A stretch of DNA of 5,682 nt from Ardenticatenia bacterium (GTDB lineage: Bacteria > Chloroflexota > Anaerolineae > Aggregatilineales > Ch27), in the NCBI GenBank assembly GCA_026983935.1, contig JALSTC010000029.1, forward strand, positions 1-5,682, in the 5' to 3' direction. Shown here piece after piece: positions 1 to 5,682 of the stretch; position 1 is the first letter of the stretch, and each line of letters starts with the position of its first letter. Position numbers and translations under genes: made by a program. The notes beneath the pieces are model-generated. The model was not told where the DNA came from, searched no databases, and saw only the letters and a list, made by a program, of their open reading frames with translations.

Positions 1-241
1 TGGAAATCAGGGCGACACTGTAGTCATTGAGATGGTCGGGGTGGGGGGCAGCAGCATCGATCCCTATCTGGTGTTGTATGGCCCTGATAACGCTCAGATC
101 GCCAATGACGATGACGGCGGCGATGGGCTGAATTCACGCCTTGAATTCACACTGCCCACATCCGGGACTTACACCATCATGGCCTGGACATTTGCCGGTA
201 CGGGCGGTGGGGAGTATGAACTGCGTCTGAATCGCCGCTGA
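1..241 (+). CDS. C-terminal fragment of a secreted protein with a PPC-like beta-sandwich domain (5' end outside window)
   Basis: The reading frame is open from base 2 to a TGA at 239-241, so this is the last 79 residues of a longer gene whose start lies outside the window; the Met encoded at 32 is internal. The translated piece begins GNQGDTVVIEM, continues with DPYLVLYGPD, then an Asp-rich stretch (IANDDDGGDGLNSRL), then FTLPTSGTYTIMAW and ends EYELRLNRR. This order (GD-x-V, DPYL-x-LY-x-PDG, N/D-rich loop, SGTY-x-I) is typical of bacterial pre-peptidase C-terminal (PPC) domains, found at the C-termini of secreted proteases and other exported or surface proteins. The acidic loop is a plausible Ca2+ site (inference). 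The protein ends four or five residues after the last beta strand, so the domain is C-terminal. The catalytic or other domain of the protein cannot be seen. A strong hairpin follows 20 bp after the stop. Confidence 0.8.
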   Translation, partial: GNQGDTVVIEMVGVGGSSIDPYLVLYGPDNAQIANDDDGGDGLNSRLEFTLPTSGTYTIMAWTFAGTGGGEYELRLNRR

Positions 242-261
242 TAACGCGGAATATATGTGTG

Positions 262-309
262 GTGTGGCATCCGGCAGGTAATAGATAATGGCCTTGCCGG
301 ATGTCACAC
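262..309 (+). terminator. Strong intergenic hairpin, probable terminator or attenuator after the PPC gene
   Basis: Left arm 262-276 (GTGTGGCATCCGGCA) pairs with right arm 295-309 (TGCCGGATGTCACAC) over 15 positions with one G-U pair. Two more pairs inside (277-278 with 293-294) leave a loop of about 14 nt. The stem begins 20 bp after the PPC stop and ends 40 bp before the kinase start. The bases after it (TGTTTG, 310-315) are only weakly U-rich, so it is not a textbook intrinsic terminator. It may act as a Rho-assisted terminator, an mRNA 3' stabiliser or a leader structure for the kinase gene. Confidence 0.55.
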
Positions 310-332
310 TGTTTGTGGTGTGAGGCGGCTCT

Positions 333-340
333 GGAGAGGG
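333..340 (+). promoter_or_regulatory. Ribosome binding site fixing the kinase start at 350
   Basis: GGAGAGGG lies 9 bp before the ATG at 350. The upstream in-frame ATG at 257 has no comparable purine-rich site, and the 31 extra residues it would add are encoded through the intergenic hairpin and look non-protein-like (Cys/Gly/Arg-rich), so 350 is preferred. Confidence 0.7.
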
Positions 341-349
341 CAGTACGTC

Positions 350-2668
350 ATGGCAACTGACCGCTTTGCCGATGTTCAGCCGACTGTGCGGGGATTGGAC
401 CCGGATCCATTCCGCCGGGATGAGCATTTTCTGTCACTGCGGTGGAAGCTTGTTTTTCCGCTTTTTGCCATTCTGCTGAGCTTTGCCATGATCGCCACCT
501 ACTTGATCACGGATGCCGTCACGCTGCGTGGACGGGCCAGCGAAACAGACCAGCTTCTGCTGGCCGTACAGGGTGCGGACCGCGGCATGCGGGCACTGCA
601 CGACGACCAGATGAATGCCGCAGTGCGTATTGCCTTTACCGAAGGGGTGGCGGGGGCTGTAGCGGCTGATGACGACCAGGCGCTGCGGCGCATTCTGGAG
701 CCGGCTGCCATCGCTGCTGATCTGGACGGTGTGATCATCCTCGATTCCTCCGGCACGGAAGTGCTGGGCCTCGAACGTATCTCTCCCGATCATCGGACGG
801 GCTATGCACTCAGTACAGGCACAGACATGCATGAGCAGCCGCTTGTGCGGGCTGTTCTGCAGGGCGGGCGGCAGGAAGCCACCGGTCTGCTGCGCACGCC
901 TGAGGGCTACGTGCTATATACCGCGCTGCCGATGACGGTGGATGGTTATCCGGCTGGCGTCGTACTGGTGGGTGTCCATCTGTCGCGTGTGCTGGAGATG
1001 CTTCGGGGCAGCAGCCTTGCTCAGGTGGCGCTTTACGATGTTCAGAGCGGCTCCCTGCTGCAGACGACTTTCCCCGCCTCGGATGGTAACTTTGAGGCGC
1101 TGGATGTCTCGCCGGAAGTACTGCGGCAGGCGCTCACCGGGCAGGCATCCGTGCCCGTGGGTTTACACATCGTTGGTTATGCCTATCAGGTGGCCTACCG
1201 TCCCTTTGTTGTGGGGGCGGATACGCTGGGCGTGCTGGGCGTGTTCCTGCCCAGCAGCCTGCCATATGCCAGCGACCTGAGCCGCCAGTTAATCAGTTTG
1301 CTGATGGCCGCACTGGCAGCAACGGTGGTCGTGGGGGGCTATCTGGCCATCGGGCATATGCTGGGCCGAATCGCACGGGTCACGGCGACGGCGCAGGCGC
1401 TGGCGCAGGGAGACCTTGGGGCACGAACGGCGATGCAGGCGACCGATGAGATCGGGGAGCTGGGGCGCAGTCTGGATGTGTATGCGGACCGTGTGCAGCT
1501 TCGCCAGGATTCGCTGCGCACCATGCTGCGACGCCAGCGCCGGGAGATCGCCCGCATGGCGGCTACTTTTGAGGCTATCCCGGATGGTGTCGTTGTGCAG
1601 GACATGGACGGGCGGGTTCTGCTCATGAACGACAGGGCACGCCAACTGCTCGGCTCGCATCGCGCGTTTCGCAGCAGTGGGCTTGGTGCACTGACCGCCG
1701 CTGTGACCGATGTCCTTGGCCCGGCGCTGGCACCGGGAATTTACGCGCTGGGAGGGCCGCAGCGTGTGCCGCTGGATGAGCGCATGCTGAGCGTTCAGGC
1801 GGCGGCTGTTGCCACGCTCACGGGGAAGCGCAGCGGCACTGTGCTGCTGATTCGGGACATCACGGAGCAGGTGCAGCGTGAACGTGCACAGGAAGTACTG
1901 CTCCAGGAGCTTTCCCGCGATGTGCAGGAGCCGCTCATGGAACTGGTGGCGCTGCGTTCGCCCGCAGATGCCGACCCACCGCTACAGCGGTTTGCCTACG
2001 AAGTGATGCGTCATGCGATTCGTTTGCAGCGCATGATCGCCCGGCTGAACGATCTGACCGATCTGGGCCCGGAGCAGGTGGCGGCAGGCCAGCGCCCGCT
2101 GGCGGTTGCGGAACTGCTCAATGATCTGGCTGCCGAATGGTCACCTGCCATTCAGGGGGCCGGGCTGTCATTGGAAATGCGGGTTGAAGACGAGGGTATC
2201 TACGTCCTCGGCGATGAGCGGCGGCTGCGCTGGGCGCTGGGTAATTTACTGGACAACGCGATTAAGTACACGCCTGCGGGCGGATCGCTGTTTCTGGCCG
2301 GACGGCGGCAGTCGGAGCGCATGGCGCAGATCATGGTCATGGACAGCGGCGTCGGCATCAGTGCCCGCGATAAGCAGTTTGTCTTTGAACGCTTTTATCG
2401 AGGAACACCGCGCCTGCCGGATGGCCGTCCCCTGCGCGTCCCCGGTATGGGGCAGGGGTTGTTCATTGCCCGACGGGTGATTGAGGCCCATGGCGGGACC
2501 ATTCATTTGAGAAGCCGCCCCGGTCAGGGCACGCAGGTGATCTGTACGCTGCCGCTAACCGCGCCGGTCACGATGGCAATTCCGGGACAGCCAGCGGTTA
2601 CGCAGTCTGCTTCTTTGCCGCTGGATAGACACGGTGGACGATCAGAACGAACAGCACCGCACCGCTAA
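350..2668 (+). CDS. Membrane sensor histidine kinase (Cache-like sensor, HAMP, PAS, HisKA-like, HATPase_c) with a degenerate H-box
   Basis: A 772-residue inner-membrane signalling protein, starting at the ATG with a good ribosome binding site. Seen in order: short cytoplasmic N-terminus; TM1 about 33-55; extracytoplasmic region about 56-311, of double-Cache-like size and pattern (two repeats of a region ending in lines such as YVLYTALPM and YQVAYRPF followed by GVLGVFLP), the likely ligand sensor; TM2 about 313-336; HAMP about 337-385 (includes DEIGELGRSLD); short coiled coil; PAS about 402-508 (AIPDGVVVQDMDGRVLLMN to VLLIRDITEQ); dimerisation helices about 509-572; HATPase_c about 584-736. 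ATP-site motifs are intact: N-box GNLLDNAIKYTP (631-642, N636), G1 DSGVGI (665-670, D665), F-box FVFERFYRG (677-685), G2 GMGQGL (699-704). The expected H-box (LSHELRTPL type) reads LSRDVQEPL (521-529), with Arg523 at the His position. The reading frame is unbroken. Residues 737-772 are a basic, unconserved-looking tail; the last 23 codons overlap the VanZ gene. No response regulator gene is nearby. The family call is firm; ligand and partner are unknown. Confidence 0.9.
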   Translation: MATDRFADVQPTVRGLDPDPFRRDEHFLSLRWKLVFPLFAILLSFAMIATYLITDAVTLRGRASETDQLLLAVQGADRGMRALHDDQMNAAVRIAFTEGVAGAVAADDDQALRRILEPAAIAADLDGVIILDSSGTEVLGLERISPDHRTGYALSTGTDMHEQPLVRAVLQGGRQEATGLLRTPEGYVLYTALPMTVDGYPAGVVLVGVHLSRVLEMLRGSSLAQVALYDVQSGSLLQTTFPASDGNFEALDVSPEVLRQALTGQASVPVGLHIVGYAYQVAYRPFVVGADTLGVLGVFLPSSLPYASDLSRQLISLLMAALAATVVVGGYLAIGHMLGRIARVTATAQALAQGDLGARTAMQATDEIGELGRSLDVYADRVQLRQDSLRTMLRRQRREIARMAATFEAIPDGVVVQDMDGRVLLMNDRARQLLGSHRAFRSSGLGALTAAVTDVLGPALAPGIYALGGPQRVPLDERMLSVQAAAVATLTGKRSGTVLLIRDITEQVQRERAQEVLLQELSRDVQEPLMELVALRSPADADPPLQRFAYEVMRHAIRLQRMIARLNDLTDLGPEQVAAGQRPLAVAELLNDLAAEWSPAIQGAGLSLEMRVEDEGIYVLGDERRLRWALGNLLDNAIKYTPAGGSLFLAGRRQSERMAQIMVMDSGVGISARDKQFVFERFYRGTPRLPDGRPLRVPGMGQGLFIARRVIEAHGGTIHLRSRPGQGTQVICTLPLTAPVTMAIPGQPAVTQSASLPLDRHGGRSERTAPHR

Positions 2669-3047
2669 GATCGATCGCAATGTCCATGAGAGAAGCGTGG
2701 CGTCCCGGTACAAATAGCTGGTGCAGTTCATCGAGCACGGCATAGCTGACGGTGAAGGTGATGGCGAGAAGTATGGTGCGCCGGATCGGCTGCTGCCACA
2801 AGAGCATCGCCCGTGTATTCAGCAGGGCAAGAACGCCATAAGCGATGAGATGGCCGCTCTTTTTGACCAGCACGTCCCAGACTCCGGGGAAAACCGGCAT
2901 GATGCCGGAAAAATAGATTGCGGGCGGCTCGACGGTGGGCGTGTGTTTGGGCTGTGCCGAGGCGATGAACATCACGATCATTGCCGCCAGCACCGGCCCC
3001 CAGCTCCACAGCATCAGGCGAATGTAATACCGGGTGATGTACCACAT
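2598..3047 (-). CDS. VanZ-family membrane protein
   Basis: A 149-residue integral membrane protein read leftwards from the ATG at 3047-3045, with a purine-rich site GGGAGAGA (complement of 3053-3060) about 5 bp upstream, and a TAA at 2600-2598. It has four predicted membrane segments: about 12-32, 63-78, 89-107 and 120-139. The signature KKSGHLIAYGVLALLN (62-77), followed by SYAVLDELHQLFVPGRHASLMD (101-122), is the VanZ-like pattern (H-x-xAYGxLxxLL and LDExxQ-FxPGRxxSxxD). The founding member is linked to low-level teicoplanin resistance in enterococci, but most chromosomal homologues have no established biochemical role, so resistance should not be assumed. Length is normal for a single-domain member. 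The 3' end overlaps the opposing kinase gene by 71 bp, and the overlap encodes its fourth membrane segment and tail. It is separated from acs by a strong terminator, so it probably has its own promoter; I could not identify one with confidence. Confidence 0.88.
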   Translation of the reverse strand: MWYITRYYIRLMLWSWGPVLAAMIVMFIASAQPKHTPTVEPPAIYFSGIMPVFPGVWDVLVKKSGHLIAYGVLALLNTRAMLLWQQPIRRTILLAITFTVSYAVLDELHQLFVPGRHASLMDIAIDLSGAVLFVLIVHRVYPAAKKQTA

Positions 3048-3164
3048 GGTTGTCTCTCCCGCTGTTCTTTCACATACACGTCTTCAGGCTAACATAGCCA
3101 ATGGGAGGGATCAACGCACGGCCTTGCAATGGGAACCTGATGTTTTCCTGACGACATCAAAAAT
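3048..3164 (-). other. Leader region upstream of the VanZ gene, with a small palindrome
   Basis: This stretch between the acs terminator and the VanZ start holds no gene. Besides the ribosome binding site at 3053-3060 it contains a 13-bp palindrome GGCTA-ACA-TAGCC at 3087-3099, about 40 bp before the start codon, which could be a small operator or hairpin. On the minus strand weak -35-like hexamers occur (TTGATC, TTGGCT), but none has a convincing -10 at proper spacing. The VanZ promoter is expected here by position only. Confidence 0.3.
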
Positions 3165-3198
3165 GAAAACGGATGCCGTTCTGCGGGCATCCGTTTTC
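3165..3198 (-). terminator. Rho-independent terminator of acs
   Basis: A perfect 13-bp inverted repeat (3165-3177 GAAAACGGATGCC with 3186-3198 GGCATCCGTTTTC) with an 8-base loop begins 24 bp past the acs stop codon. In the acs transcript the stem ends in a U-rich arm and is followed by ATTTTTGATG, giving an extended U-tract. Because the left arm starts with GAAAA and the right ends with TTTTC, it also resembles a bidirectional terminator, but on the plus strand the U-run is limited to the stem. Confidence 0.88.
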
Positions 3199-3222
3199 TA
3201 TTCTCGATCCGGGTATTGGGTG

Positions 3223-5124
3223 TCAATCTGCCAGCGTGCTGGTGTCGCCTTCCGGTAGTCCCATGGCTCGCGCTTTGAGCAAGCGGCGCATGATCTTGCC
3301 GCTGCGTGTCTTTGGCAGCGAATCCACGAATTCGATCTTTGCCGGTACAGCGATTGGCCCCACCTCATGGCGCACATGCTGTTTGAGTTCGTCGTTGAGT
3401 TCTTCGCTGGGGGTGAAGCCTGAGGTCAGGATGCAGTAGGCGTAGATGATATTGCCTTTTAGCTCATCCGGCACGCCGATCACGGCAGCTTCCGCCACAG
3501 CCGGATGGCTGACCAGTCCGGATTCGATTTCTGCCGTGCCCAGGCGGTAGCCGCTGACTTTGATCACGTCGTCAATGCGCCCGATGATCCAGATGTAGCC
3601 GTCCTCATCCTTGCGGGCGGAGTCCCCGGCCAGATAGTAGCCCTTGTCTTTGTACTTGCTCCAGTACTGCTCCACATAGCGATCGGGGTCTCCGTAAACG
3701 GTGCGCAGCATGCTGGGCCACGGCTTCTTGATGACCAGTGTGCCGTCGGTGCCGGGGGACACAGGGTTGCCCTCGTCATCTACGATATCCACTTCTATGC
3801 CGGGGAAGGGGCGGGTGGCGCTGCCGGGTTTGAGCGGAACGGATGGTAGCGGCGTGATCATGAATCCACCGGTTTCCGTCTGCCACCACGTATCCATGAT
3901 CGGGCAGCGCTCCTTGCCAATGACCGTGTAGTACCAGCGCCAGGCTTCCGGGTTGATCGGTTCGCCGACGCTGCCCAGCAGGCGCAGACTGCTCAGGTCA
4001 TGGCGGTTGGGCCAGGCGTCACCAAAACGCATCAGGCCGCGGATGGCGGTTGGTGCTGTGTAGAGGATGGTGATGCCGTAATGCTCGATCATCTTCCACC
4101 AGCGGTTGGGGTAAGGATGGGTGGGGGCGCCTTCATACATGAAGCTTGTTGCACCGAGAATCAGGGGGGCATAGACGATGTAGCTGTGCCCCGTGATCCA
4201 GCCGGGATCGGCGGCGCACCACCAGCGGTCCTCATCTTTGATGTCAAACACCCATTTGAGCGTGGTGCTGGTGTACACCTGATAGCCACCGTGCGTATGC
4301 AGCACGCCTTTAGGTTTGCCAGTTGTGCCGCTGGTATAAAGGATGAAGAGCGGGTCTTCGGCGTCCATGACCTCGGTTTCGCAGGTGGGCGAGGCAATGG
4401 GCAGGGCGACCAGATCGTGATACCAGAAATCGCGCCCCGGCTCCATGTACACATCCTGCCCGGTGCGCTTCACCACGATCATGGTCTCCACGACCGGACT
4501 GCGGTGGACGGCTTCGTCGGCGGTTTCTTTGAGCGGTACGATCTTGCCGCGCAGCCATGCACCGTCCGCTGTAATCAGCACTTTGCTCTGTGCATCTTCG
4601 ATGCGGTCCGCCAGTGCCTGTTCACTGAATCCGCCGTAGACGACCGAGTGAATCGCGCCGATCTTGGCGGAGGCCAGCATGGCAATGGGCAGTTCCGGGA
4701 TGCGCCCCATGTAAATGGTCACGCGGTCGCCTTTTTTGACGCCCATGCTGCGCAGCACATTGGCAAAGCGGTTGACTTCCTGCCACAGGCGGTAGTAACT
4801 GAACGACTGCCGATCGCCGGGTTCGCCTTCCCAGATCAGGGCCAGCTTGTTGCGCCGCCATGTCTGGATGTGGCGATCGAGGGCATTGTGGACGATGTTG
4901 GTCTTGCCGCCGACGAACCACTTGTAGAAAGGCGCGTTGCTGTCATCCAGTACCTTTTCCCACGGCTCGAACCATTCCAGTTCTCCGGCACGCTCCGCCC
5001 AGAATTCAAGCGGATCGCGCTGTGCGCGGGCGTAGACGGCTTCATAGTCGGGAACGTGGGCGTTCTTGACGATTTCCTCGGGGGGGTAGAACCAGTCGTT
5101 AGTTTTGTTGGGCATGTCGGACAT
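3223..5124 (-). CDS. acs: Acetyl-CoA synthetase, AMP-forming (EC 6.2.1.1)
   Basis: A cytoplasmic enzyme that makes acetyl-CoA from acetate, ATP and CoA through acetyl-AMP. The 633 residues cover the whole family length (Salmonella Acs is about 650). Order: N-terminal Acs cap (about residues 15-75, DYEAVYARAQRDPLEFW); large ANL domain with the ATP loop YTSGTTGKPKG (263-273), DTWWQTETGG (411-420; Trp414 matches the tryptophan that restricts the Salmonella enzyme to acetate) and YLAGD (497-501); the hinge around GRIDDVIK (515-522); VSGYRLGTAEIES, usually VSGHR in this position; and the C-terminal PKTRSGKIMRR with catalytic Lys610, the residue that is reversibly acetylated in well-studied homologues. 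Acetylation control here is inference; no acetyltransferase or deacetylase gene is in the window. Start chosen at 5124 rather than the in-frame ATG at 5139, because GGAG (5137-5134) sits 9 bp before 5124 while nothing suitable precedes 5139. It is apparently monocistronic: a promoter-like -10 lies upstream and an intrinsic terminator lies 24 bp downstream. Confidence 0.96.
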   Translation of the reverse strand: MSDMPNKTNDWFYPPEEIVKNAHVPDYEAVYARAQRDPLEFWAERAGELEWFEPWEKVLDDSNAPFYKWFVGGKTNIVHNALDRHIQTWRRNKLALIWEGEPGDRQSFSYYRLWQEVNRFANVLRSMGVKKGDRVTIYMGRIPELPIAMLASAKIGAIHSVVYGGFSEQALADRIEDAQSKVLITADGAWLRGKIVPLKETADEAVHRSPVVETMIVVKRTGQDVYMEPGRDFWYHDLVALPIASPTCETEVMDAEDPLFILYTSGTTGKPKGVLHTHGGYQVYTSTTLKWVFDIKDEDRWWCAADPGWITGHSYIVYAPLILGATSFMYEGAPTHPYPNRWWKMIEHYGITILYTAPTAIRGLMRFGDAWPNRHDLSSLRLLGSVGEPINPEAWRWYYTVIGKERCPIMDTWWQTETGGFMITPLPSVPLKPGSATRPFPGIEVDIVDDEGNPVSPGTDGTLVIKKPWPSMLRTVYGDPDRYVEQYWSKYKDKGYYLAGDSARKDEDGYIWIIGRIDDVIKVSGYRLGTAEIESGLVSHPAVAEAAVIGVPDELKGNIIYAYCILTSGFTPSEELNDELKQHVRHEVGPIAVPAKIEFVDSLPKTRSGKIMRRLLKARAMGLPEGDTSTLAD

Positions 5125-5133
5125 AAGATGTAG

Positions 5134-5137
5134 CTCC
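5134..5137 (-). promoter_or_regulatory. Ribosome binding site of acs, overlapping an upstream ATG
   Basis: On the minus strand GGAG occupies 5137-5134, 9 bp before the ATG at 5124. The last base of an earlier in-frame ATG (5139-5137) is the first G of this site. The bases before that earlier ATG are a T-run with no Shine-Dalgarno match, so the earlier ATG is unlikely to be the main start. Confidence 0.65.
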
Positions 5138-5164
5138 ATGAAAAAATAGCACAGAATGCTTCAT

Positions 5165-5170
5165 ATTATA
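5165..5170 (-). promoter_or_regulatory. Probable -10 element of the acs promoter
   Basis: The minus strand reads TATAAT exactly (complement of ATTATA), inside an AT-rich stretch unlike the surrounding GC-rich DNA. Transcription from about 5158 would give a leader of roughly 33 nt before the chosen acs start. No good -35 hexamer is found 16-18 bp upstream (the minus strand there reads about ATCGTA), so an activator or an alternative sigma factor may be involved. Identical AGAATG hexamers flank the element (5153-5158 and 5174-5179). Confidence 0.5.
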
Positions 5171-5270
5171 TGTAGAATGTCTGAAAATACGATTCCGGGG
5201 ATGGCGGCTGTATGTTTGCGAAGATATGGCGCGGTGATGGTCTTTTGCCGATGATTACACTGCCGGAGGC

Positions 5271-5300
5271 CAAGCGCCCTGCGTTGTGGCAGGGCGCTTG
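5271..5300 (-). terminator. Hairpin downstream of the cytochrome c gene
   Basis: A perfect 12-bp inverted repeat (5271-5282 CAAGCGCCCTGC with 5289-5300 GCAGGGCGCTTG) with a 6-base loop begins 27 bp past the cytochrome stop codon. The stem is very GC-rich, but no U-tract follows it on the minus strand (the bases after it read GCCTCCGGC). It probably ends or protects the cytochrome mRNA, separating it from acs; termination without a U-run is less certain. Confidence 0.55.
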
Positions 5301-5327
5301 CGTTGTTCGTCTGGGAAATCCAGATAC

Positions 5328-5682
5328 TTATTCGAGTGACATCAGATAAGCGACCAGATCGTTGACCTCTTCTTCGCTCAGGTAGTCCGCATACTGCTGG
5401 AACATGAGGCTGGCCCCGCCTGCGGAGAAGACGTTGATGTCCGTATCAGGCACGAGGAAGGCATTGGGATCGAGAATCGATTCCCGGAGATATTCCTCTG
5501 CACTCATGCCCGCGACGCGCTCAGCGGCACGTCCGGCAATGCCGACCAGTGATGGGCCGACCAATGCAATATCCTGATCGACGAAGTGGCAGGATGAGCA
5601 CGGCGGCGCGGCATCTTTGCCACCCATAAAGAGGGCTTCTCCATTGGCCGGATCACCGACTGCGGCTACCGATTCTTCGACC
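5328..5682 (-). CDS. c-type cytochrome, mono-heme class I-like (C-terminal fragment, 5' end outside window)
   Basis: The frame is open from the right edge (first full codon 5681-5679) to a TAA at 5330-5328, giving the last 117 residues. The Met at 5627 is internal: codons upstream continue the domain (GDPANGEALFMGGKD), which is the usual N-terminal helix of a cytochrome c domain. The heme-attachment motif CSSCH is encoded at 5600-5586, followed by the VGPSLVGIAGR segment typical of the heme crevice. The likely axial methionine is in SLMFQQY (codon 5405-5403), and the domain ends with the standard C-terminal helix (LSEEEVNDLVAYLMSL). The protein must act outside the cytoplasmic membrane, because heme c is attached there, and should carry electrons in a respiratory chain. 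Whether it is a small standalone cytochrome, a membrane-anchored one, or the tail of a larger protein such as a CoxB-cytochrome c fusion cannot be told without the upstream sequence. Confidence 0.88.
   Translation of the reverse strand, partial: VEESVAAVGDPANGEALFMGGKDAAPPCSSCHFVDQDIALVGPSLVGIAGRAAERVAGMSAEEYLRESILDPNAFLVPDTDINVFSAGGASLMFQQYADYLSEEEVNDLVAYLMSLE

Noticed and set aside
257..349. N-terminal extension of the kinase from an ATG at 257
   Set aside because: There is no good ribosome binding site before 257, the extension runs through the intergenic hairpin, and a better-supported start with GGAGAGGG lies at 350.
434..832. Minus-strand open frame inside the kinase gene
   Set aside because: It overlaps the sensor region of a well-supported gene, has no ribosome binding site I could support, and has no recognisable motif.
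2598..3047. Antibiotic-resistance role for the VanZ-like gene
   Set aside because: No vanA-type cluster genes (ligase, dehydrogenase, dipeptidase) are nearby, and chromosomal VanZ-like proteins are common without resistance.
2721..3092. Plus-strand open frame opposite the VanZ gene
   Set aside because: The opposite strand carries clear VanZ family motifs and membrane helices with a ribosome binding site; the plus-strand translation is His/Gln/Arg-rich with no domain pattern.
4000..5133. 377-codon plus-strand open frame opposite acs
   Set aside because: It is in exact codon register with acs, where antisense stops arise only from sense TTA, CTA or TCA codons; these are rare in a GC-rich gene, so the opening is expected. 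The translation resembles no family I know, and acs itself is unambiguous.
5328..5627. Complete 99-residue cytochrome starting at the Met at 5627
   Set aside because: The frame remains open to the window edge, and the upstream codons encode the conserved cytochrome helix GDPANGEALF, so this Met is internal and the gene is cut by the window.

Overview
The window holds two complete genes and one complete convergent gene pair partner, plus two gene fragments at the edges: (1) the 3' end of a plus-strand gene ending in a bacterial pre-peptidase C-terminal (PPC)-like beta domain; (2) a plus-strand membrane sensor histidine kinase of 772 residues; (3) a minus-strand VanZ-family membrane protein whose 3' end overlaps the kinase gene; (4) a minus-strand AMP-forming acetyl-CoA synthetase; (5) the 3' end of a minus-strand c-type cytochrome gene running off the right edge. 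There are no RNA genes, insertion sequences or CRISPR arrays.

Organism: this is ordinary bacterial chromosomal DNA, moderately GC-rich, with standard Shine-Dalgarno sequences and tightly packed genes. A PPC-domain secreted protein, a Cache/HAMP/PAS sensor kinase, a VanZ-like protein, Acs and a mono-heme cytochrome c together look like a respiring environmental bacterium. Chloroflexota (Anaerolineae-like) would fit by protein style, but no phylogenetic marker is present, so this is a weak inference.

Layout: 1-241 is the PPC gene end. Bases 242-349 form an intergenic region with a strong 15-17 bp hairpin and a competing smaller stem. Bases 350-2668 encode the kinase. Bases 2598-3047 (minus) encode VanZ, overlapping the kinase tail to tail by 71 bp. 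Bases 3048-3222 hold the VanZ leader and a very good intrinsic terminator for acs. Bases 3223-5124 (minus) encode Acs. Bases 5125-5327 hold the probable acs promoter and leader and a hairpin that closes the cytochrome gene. Bases 5328-5682 (minus) encode the cytochrome fragment.

How the genes relate: Acs feeds acetate into acetyl-CoA and the cytochrome belongs to respiration, but hairpins between the genes suggest independent transcripts rather than one operon. The most notable observation is that the kinase has an apparently complete ATP-binding domain, while the H-box position where the phospho-accepting histidine should be is arginine (R523, motif LSRDVQEPL). It may therefore be a non-canonical or signalling-only kinase. 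No response regulator is adjacent. I see no clearly new multi-gene system in this window.
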